From an uncultured Spirochaetales bacterium (GTDB lineage Bacteria > Spirochaetota > Spirochaetia > Sphaerochaetales > Sphaerochaetaceae), in contig CAKQJZ010000005.1 of NCBI GenBank assembly GCA_934247875.1, positions 1 through 46,581 on the forward strand: 46,581 bases of DNA, read 5' to 3'. Both the position numbers and the translations under genes were made by a program. This document shows positions 42,206 through 46,581 of the stretch, piece by piece; the stretch's first letter is position 1; each line of letters begins with the position of its first letter. Below the pieces are notes generated by a model. It did not search any database, was not told where the DNA came from, and saw only the letters and a list, made by a program, of their open reading frames with translations.

Positions 42206-42342
42206 GAATTCTTACTCGAGTTGATGATTTGATATTTTTTTATGATATAAAAAATTAATATTGGTAGTTTTCTTTGATTTCCATTCATTTTTTCCTAGAC
42301 GCTTGTTTTGTTCTGAAGGGTAGATTAATATTGTCATCATAT

Positions 42343-43701
42343 ATGGAAAATTTAGAATCAATATGGGATGAAACAGTCTCTCAGCTTAAGGATAATCTGC
42401 CTGCTTTGCATAGAAGAGCACTTGATAGCATTGTGCCTATAAAGGCAGATGGAAACGTAATTACTTTATCTATTTCATCGAAGTTCATGCTCGATAATAT
42501 CAAAGAGCATAAGAAGACTATTGAGAACACTATTTCAGAGAAAAGCGGTACTGAATATACAGTAGAATTTGTTGTTGATAATGAGAGAAAAACAACAGCT
42601 TCAAGTGGTGCTAAGAAGGATAGTAAAAAAGACGTAAAAATAGCCTCTAAGAGCTTAAAAACTTCAAAAAATGATACTTTAAACCCAAAATATACCTTCG
42701 ATAACTTTATCAGTGGTGACAACTCAATACTGCCTTATCAAGCTGCAAAAGTAATAGCGCAGAACCCTGGAGTTTCATATAATCCTTGCCTTATCTATGG
42801 CGGCGTAGGACTTGGTAAGACGCACCTTTTGCAAGCTATCGGAAACTATGTAGATCAGCATGAGCCTAATAAGCATGTTTTATATGTAACAGCTGAAGCT
42901 TTTACAAATGAATTCATTGCGTCAATTGCCAATAAGACAAGTTCTCAGTTCAAGCAGAAATACAGAGGCGCTGATGTTCTTTTGATTGATGATATTCACT
43001 TTCTTATGAAGAAGGAATCAACACAAGAAGAGCTATTCCATACATTCAATGAGCTATTTGAACACAATAAGCAGATCGTATTCACATGCGACCGCCCTAT
43101 AACAGAGCTTACAGATATAACAGATAGACTCAGAACCAGATTTCAAAGAGGATTCAATGTAGATTTAAGACCTCCTCTATATGAAGTAAGAATGGCTATC
43201 GCTAGACAGAAGATCAAGGATTTGAATCTATCAATACCTAATGACACTCTTGATTACATATGCCAGAGCGTAAATACAAACGTCAGAGACTTAGAGGGTG
43301 CTTTGATTACAGTAAGCGGAGTTTCGAAGCTTATAGGCAAACCAGCAACTATTGAGATAGCTAAAGAGCAGCTTAAGAATATAATAGTGAATCCTGTAAT
43401 AAAGAATAAGGATTACACTATTGATGATATATTCAGAGCTACTGCTAACTACTTCAATATATCTCTAACAGAAATTAAGGGCTCTTCAAGAGGCAAAAAC
43501 GTTAAGAATGCCAATAAGATAGCTATATATATTGCTTATGAGTATGGTGATTTCACTCAGACAGATATAGGTGCATATATAGATAGAGACCATACTTCAA
43601 TACGCTATTCTTATAATATCATCGCATCAAATATCGATGTCGACGACTCTATAAAAACAGCTGTAAACGAGATTAAAAATACTCTAGATAATAGGAATTA
43701 A
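42343..43701 (+). CDS. dnaA: Chromosomal replication initiator DnaA
   Basis: Origin-binding AAA+ initiator, 452 residues. Domain I starts MENLESIWDE; a charged linker (domain II) lies near residues 80-112; Walker A is GGVGLGKT at 153-160; Walker B is DVLLIDDIHFL; and domain IV ends with the DnaA signature region QTDIGAYIDRDHTSIRYSYN. The start at 42343 fits the family. A longer frame begins at 42274 and a TTG at 42331 has AAGGG 10 nt before it, so the start is not certain. TTGTTT (42304) with a 16-nt spacer to TAATAT (42326-42331) is a possible promoter with a very short leader. Confidence 0.94.
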   Translation: MENLESIWDETVSQLKDNLPALHRRALDSIVPIKADGNVITLSISSKFMLDNIKEHKKTIENTISEKSGTEYTVEFVVDNERKTTASSGAKKDSKKDVKIASKSLKTSKNDTLNPKYTFDNFISGDNSILPYQAAKVIAQNPGVSYNPCLIYGGVGLGKTHLLQAIGNYVDQHEPNKHVLYVTAEAFTNEFIASIANKTSSQFKQKYRGADVLLIDDIHFLMKKESTQEELFHTFNELFEHNKQIVFTCDRPITELTDITDRLRTRFQRGFNVDLRPPLYEVRMAIARQKIKDLNLSIPNDTLDYICQSVNTNVRDLEGALITVSGVSKLIGKPATIEIAKEQLKNIIVNPVIKNKDYTIDDIFRATANYFNISLTEIKGSSRGKNVKNANKIAIYIAYEYGDFTQTDIGAYIDRDHTSIRYSYNIIASNIDVDDSIKTAVNEIKNTLDNRN

Positions 43702-43958
43702 TTTTTTCACAATCAAATGTGGAAAAACATGGTGAAAAAGCGGAAGAATTGTTAAAAAAAATATTTGTTAGTTAAATTTTTAAAGTTTAAAATAGTCAAT
43801 GTTGAAAAATGAATGATTATTTAACAAATTATTAAGAACAGTAAAAACATATAATGCAATTAATTAACTCAGTTTTTAACATTTTTCCGATGACTATTAA
43901 TACTACTAACTAAATATTATGCTAATATAATAAAGATAATAGAAGGACCGGACTTTTT
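43702..43958. promoter_or_regulatory. Candidate oriC and dnaN promoter region
   Basis: The 257-bp dnaA-dnaN gap is very AT-rich, as expected for an unwinding element. DnaA-box-like sequences face each other: TTTTTCACA at 43703-43711 (7/9) and TGTGGAAAA at 43718-43726 (8/9 as TTTTCCACA), with a weaker GGTGAAAAA at 43731-43739. No perfect TTATCCACA is seen. TTGTTA (43765-43770)-N17-TAAAAT (43788-43793) is a plausible dnaN promoter, and TATAAT at 43926-43931 is a second candidate close to the gene. Gene orientation on either side supports an origin here. Confidence 0.5.
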
Positions 43959-45065
43959 ATGAAATTCATTATAGCTTGCAGTTTAATCAAACCAGAAATT
44001 GAGCTTGCTACTAACTTCTCTTCAGCAAGAAACTCACTATCCATTTCTTCAAATGTTCTATTTGAAAACAACAATGATACTCTTACTATTAAGGCTACAG
44101 ATGGAAAACTTGGTTTTATATCTACAGTTCCTGTTCAGACAGTAGTTCCAGGTTCTACTACAGTCTTCTGTGATAAGCTTGTTGCAGTACTTAAAAACAT
44201 ACCTGATGTAGATCTTGAATTCTCCTCTGAGAACAACAAGCTTACAATCAGACCTGTTGATGCTTCTAACAACATAAATGTAAACATAAAAACTACAGAT
44301 GCTTCAAAGTATCCACAGCTTTTGCCTATTCCCGAGACAGATTTCTTCTCTCTTACTCAGAAAGAATACTCTGATATGATTGATAAGACTTCTTTTGCTG
44401 TAAGTGATGAAACAACCAGAATATTCTTAACTGGTGTTTATATGGAGAAAAAAGAAGATAAGCTTGTTTTAGTAGCAACAGATGGAAGAAGACTAGCTTA
44501 TTGCGCTAAGCAATTTGAGCAGACTATTCCAGATTTTCCTGGTGCTATTATCCCTACAAGGTTCTTAGCACAACTAAAGAATCTACTCTCAGATGAAGGT
44601 GTATTCTCTATGGCTGTTACATCTGATGATATCTATGCACAAGTAGGAAGCAGAATAATCTATTCATCTCTGATAAGTGCTAATTATCCTAACTATGATA
44701 GAGTAATTCCAAAGAGTTTTGAGTATGAGTGCAAGATGAAGAGAGAAGATATGGAAAAAGCAATCAACCTTATCTCTGTTCTTGTTGAGACAAAATCAAA
44801 GAAAATATTCATCGATATGAATACAGATGGCGTTATGCTTTCAAGTGAAAATGCTGATTTTGGTGATTCTAAGCAGATTATTCCATGTGAATACAATGGA
44901 CCTGAAGCTAAGATATCATTCAACTACAACTTGCTATCCACTCCTATAAAGAAGATTGATTGTGAATTCTTCAAGATTTCATTCAATAATACTTCATCTG
45001 CTATGGCTATCTTCCCTGAACCAGAGAAAGATTATCTATTTGTCTTAATGCCAATGCAGGGATGA
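43959..45065 (+). CDS. dnaN: DNA polymerase III sliding clamp (beta)
   Basis: Ring-shaped processivity factor, 368 residues, with three repeated clamp domains. Segments typical of the family are SARNSLSISSNVLFE, ATDGRRLAYC in the second domain, and the C-terminal FPEPEKDYLFVLMPMQ (matching the usual yxxPmR end loosely). AAGGA lies 11 nt before the ATG, a slightly long spacing. Its stop overlaps the recF start as ATGA, so recF is translationally coupled. Confidence 0.94.
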   Translation: MKFIIACSLIKPEIELATNFSSARNSLSISSNVLFENNNDTLTIKATDGKLGFISTVPVQTVVPGSTTVFCDKLVAVLKNIPDVDLEFSSENNKLTIRPVDASNNINVNIKTTDASKYPQLLPIPETDFFSLTQKEYSDMIDKTSFAVSDETTRIFLTGVYMEKKEDKLVLVATDGRRLAYCAKQFEQTIPDFPGAIIPTRFLAQLKNLLSDEGVFSMAVTSDDIYAQVGSRIIYSSLISANYPNYDRVIPKSFEYECKMKREDMEKAINLISVLVETKSKKIFIDMNTDGVMLSSENADFGDSKQIIPCEYNGPEAKISFNYNLLSTPIKKIDCEFFKISFNNTSSAMAIFPEPEKDYLFVLMPMQG

Positions 45066-46153
45066 GATTCTTAAAGCTTGAATTAAACAATTTCAGAAAT
45101 ATATCCTCTGCATCTCTTTCTGTTGATTCAGAGGATATTGTTCTTACTGGCATCAATGGCCAGGGAAAAACCAATCTGCTTGAAGCTATCTACATGCTTT
45201 GCTATGGAAGTTCATTCAGAACAGTGAACTTAAAAGAGTGTGTAAAGCTTGGAAGCAATGCTTTTTCTGTATCAGGTATCTTCCAAGATAAAGAAAAAGA
45301 AGAAATCAAGCTAATCTATAAAGATAATAAAAGACATATATATATAGATGATAAAGAGATAAAAGACAGAAAAGAGCTTATATATCGCTTTCCTTGCATT
45401 GTTTTCTCTCATGAAGACATAGAGTTCATTAAAGGTGAGCCTGAGATGAGAAGAAAGTTCTTTGATCAGATGATGAGTCTCTATTCTCCTCTATATTTCG
45501 ACAACCTAAGAAACTACAGACGAATACTCTCACAGCGCAATGCAGCTATAAAGTGTGAAGATGGGGAGTTAGTAGCGCTGTACAATGAGCGTTTGGCTTT
45601 CTATGGTTTGGAGCTGATGAAAGAAAGACGTGAAGCTGTGGATGAGTTCAATAAGATATTTCCAGCTATTTTCAGTGATATTTCTCAGACAGAGTATGAA
45701 TTATATATCTCTTATCGCCCTTCTTGGGCTTTTGATTCTCTAGCTGACATCGTATCTGAATTAGAGCGCACTATAGATAGAGATTTTAAGCTCTCAACTA
45801 CTTCATCTGGCATACATAGAGATAGATTCATGATTATGTGCCAAAGTGGGCCTTTCTCTTCTTTGGGTTCTACTGGACAGTTAAGGCTTTGCTCTTTGAT
45901 TATGAGAATATCTGAGGCAAAGTATTTCTATAAAAAGAGTGGCAAAAAGCCTATTCTGCTTGTTGATGATGTTTTATTGGAGCTTGATCCAGAAAAAAGA
46001 GGAAAGGTAATATCATATCTCAATAATTATTCACAGGCATTTTATACTTTTCTTCCATTTGAAAGGTATTTTGAAAATAAAAAAGCTGCACTTTACTATA
46101 AAGTAGAGAAAGGAGAGTTTATAAATGAAGATAGAAGTGAAGACACTCTCTGA
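45062..46153 (+). CDS. recF: DNA replication and repair protein RecF
   Basis: SMC-like ATPase that guides RecR and RecO to gaps, 363 residues. It begins MRFLKLELNNFRN, has Walker A GINGQGKTNLLEAIY at about 30-42, the ABC-type signature region LGSTGQLRLCSLIMRISEA, and Walker B ILLVDDVLLELD. It is cytoplasmic. It overlaps dnaN by 4 nt and the DUF721 gene by 29 nt, a compact dnaN-recF-DUF721 operon. Confidence 0.94.
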   Translation: MRFLKLELNNFRNISSASLSVDSEDIVLTGINGQGKTNLLEAIYMLCYGSSFRTVNLKECVKLGSNAFSVSGIFQDKEKEEIKLIYKDNKRHIYIDDKEIKDRKELIYRFPCIVFSHEDIEFIKGEPEMRRKFFDQMMSLYSPLYFDNLRNYRRILSQRNAAIKCEDGELVALYNERLAFYGLELMKERREAVDEFNKIFPAIFSDISQTEYELYISYRPSWAFDSLADIVSELERTIDRDFKLSTTSSGIHRDRFMIMCQSGPFSSLGSTGQLRLCSLIMRISEAKYFYKKSGKKPILLVDDVLLELDPEKRGKVISYLNNYSQAFYTFLPFERYFENKKAALYYKVEKGEFINEDRSEDTL

Positions 46154-46409
46154 AGAAATTGAAAAATATATAAAAGATATTGGCCCAAGTTATCATGAAT
46201 TATATAAAGCATGGCCGATTTTTGCAGGTCCATCTCTAGCGGCAGTGACAAGACTTCATTCTTTTAAAAATGGTACGCTATATGTAGAGTCATCATCTTT
46301 TAGTGCTAAGGGATTATTGATGAATGAAAAGTCAAAAATCCTCAAAAAATACCAAGAAAAGTTTCCAGAGTATAAAATAAAATCATTAGCCTTAACAAAA
46401 AGGACTTGA
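46125..46409 (+). CDS. DUF721 protein (DciA-like)
   Basis: A 94-residue DUF721 domain protein. The fold is suggested by YHELYKAWPIFAGPSLAAVTRLHSFKNGTLYVESSS, which matches the W-xx-iVG-x-la-xht pattern, and the later strand-helix segment. DUF721 proteins include DciA, the replicative helicase loader found where DnaC/DnaI is absent; the place beside dnaA-dnaN-recF fits this, but the role is inferred. The start overlaps recF by 29 nt, and its ATG follows GGAG at good spacing inside recF. Confidence 0.85.
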   Translation: MKIEVKTLSEEIEKYIKDIGPSYHELYKAWPIFAGPSLAAVTRLHSFKNGTLYVESSSFSAKGLLMNEKSKILKKYQEKFPEYKIKSLALTKRT

Positions 46410-46434
46410 CCACACTATTGAGAGTTGGTAGACT
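46406..46434 (+). promoter_or_regulatory. Promoter upstream of rpmH
   Basis: TTGACC (46406-46411), 17-nt spacer, TAGACT (46429-46434). The -35 box overlaps the stop codon of the DUF721 gene. Confidence 0.6.
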
Positions 46435-46443
46435 TCTGTAACT

Positions 46444-46461
46444 GACGCTAGCGTCTTTTTT
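46444..46461 (+). terminator. Terminator-like palindrome between DUF721 and rpmH
   Basis: GACGCTAGCGTC (12-bp palindrome) followed by six T. It would stop transcripts coming from dnaN-recF-DUF721, but lies only a few bases after the expected start point of the rpmH promoter, where it would instead form a 5' hairpin. The stem is short. Confidence 0.5.
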
Positions 46462-46505
46462 AATGTTGAATTATAGCTAATTATAGCGAAAATTGGAGAA
46501 ATACC

Positions 46506-46581
46506 ATGAGTTACAAAGGCAAGAGAACTTACCAGCCAAGTAAGATGAAGAGAACTAGAAAGTTCGGTTTCCGCGCAAGAA
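46506..46581 (+). CDS. rpmH: 50S ribosomal protein L34 (partial)
   Basis: The first 25 codons of L34, cut by the window end. The sequence MSYKGKRTYQPSKMKRTRK followed by FGFRAR is diagnostic. GGAG lies 10 nt before the ATG. The usual next gene is rnpA, outside the window. Confidence 0.96.
   Translation, partial: MSYKGKRTYQPSKMKRTRKFGFRAR

Overview
The window looks like the replication-origin neighbourhood of a low-to-medium GC (about 40% by eye) spirochaete, probably a gut-associated member of the Sphaerochaeta/Treponema side of Spirochaetota. The reasons are the gene order dnaA-dnaN-recF-DUF721-rpmH, a cyclophilin-FKBP dual immunophilin (a fusion I recall from Treponema), Ala in place of Ser at the quinolone position of GyrA, and a YDG-repeat surface lipoprotein of the kind seen in gut bacteria. 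The taxonomic placement is inference; no rRNA gene is present.

Layout. 1-3.1 kb: SRP RNA followed by a dnaX-ybaB-recR recombination/replication operon on +. 3.1-8.3 kb: on -, a peptide ABC importer (binding protein plus two permeases, no ATPase) and a YDG-repeat lipoprotein whose 5' coding region carries a C9 tract. 8.4-10.7 kb: a Crp/Fnr-type regulator divergent from an iron-sulfur protein, then an aldo/keto reductase. 10.8-14.4 kb: a phosphatase lipoprotein and the wreck of an M29 aminopeptidase gene, split by a precisely delimited 1647-bp IS200/IS605-type element that carries only tnpB (itself broken by one in-frame stop) and a hairpin-rich right end that should specify an omega (guide) RNA. 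14.4-20.1 kb: a complete, tightly overlapping peptide/nickel-type ABC operon ending in a metallo-beta-lactamase-fold hydrolase. 20.2-22.7 kb: a glycosidase-like protein and a diacylglycerol-kinase-family lipid kinase. 22.8-30.3 kb on +: MATE transporter, nagA, a PepD-like dipeptidase, a class I amidotransferase-like hydrolase, an unknown small protein, a TraB-family membrane protein and a stand-alone AICAR transformylase. 30.4-36.2 kb on -: marR-MATE, then parA-parB-immunophilin-radA. 36.3-42.1 kb: nfu on +, an approximately 700-bp AT-rich gene-free region, and gyrB-gyrA on -. 42.3-46.6 kb on +: dnaA, candidate oriC, dnaN, recF, a DUF721 (DciA-like) gene and the start of rpmH.

How it fits together. 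Around the putative origin, dnaA/dnaN/recF read right and gyrBA/parAB read left, which is consistent with bidirectional replication from about 42-44 kb. Three near-consensus parS sites sit within 3-10 kb of it next to parAB, giving an origin-segregation module. Many promoters can be read as a -35 box, a 17-nt spacer and a -10 box. In several of them the -10 lies only 6-9 nt before an ATG that has no Shine-Dalgarno sequence, so leaderless mRNAs look common here.

The observations most worth checking are the OMEGA/TnpB element with its exact empty site and TTGAT flank, the A9 run in dnaX that would produce a truncated gamma-like subunit on slippage, the C9 tract in the lipoprotein (candidate phase variation), the leaderless-promoter pattern, and the unexplained nfu-gyrA intergenic region. 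I did not find a clearly new multi-gene system.
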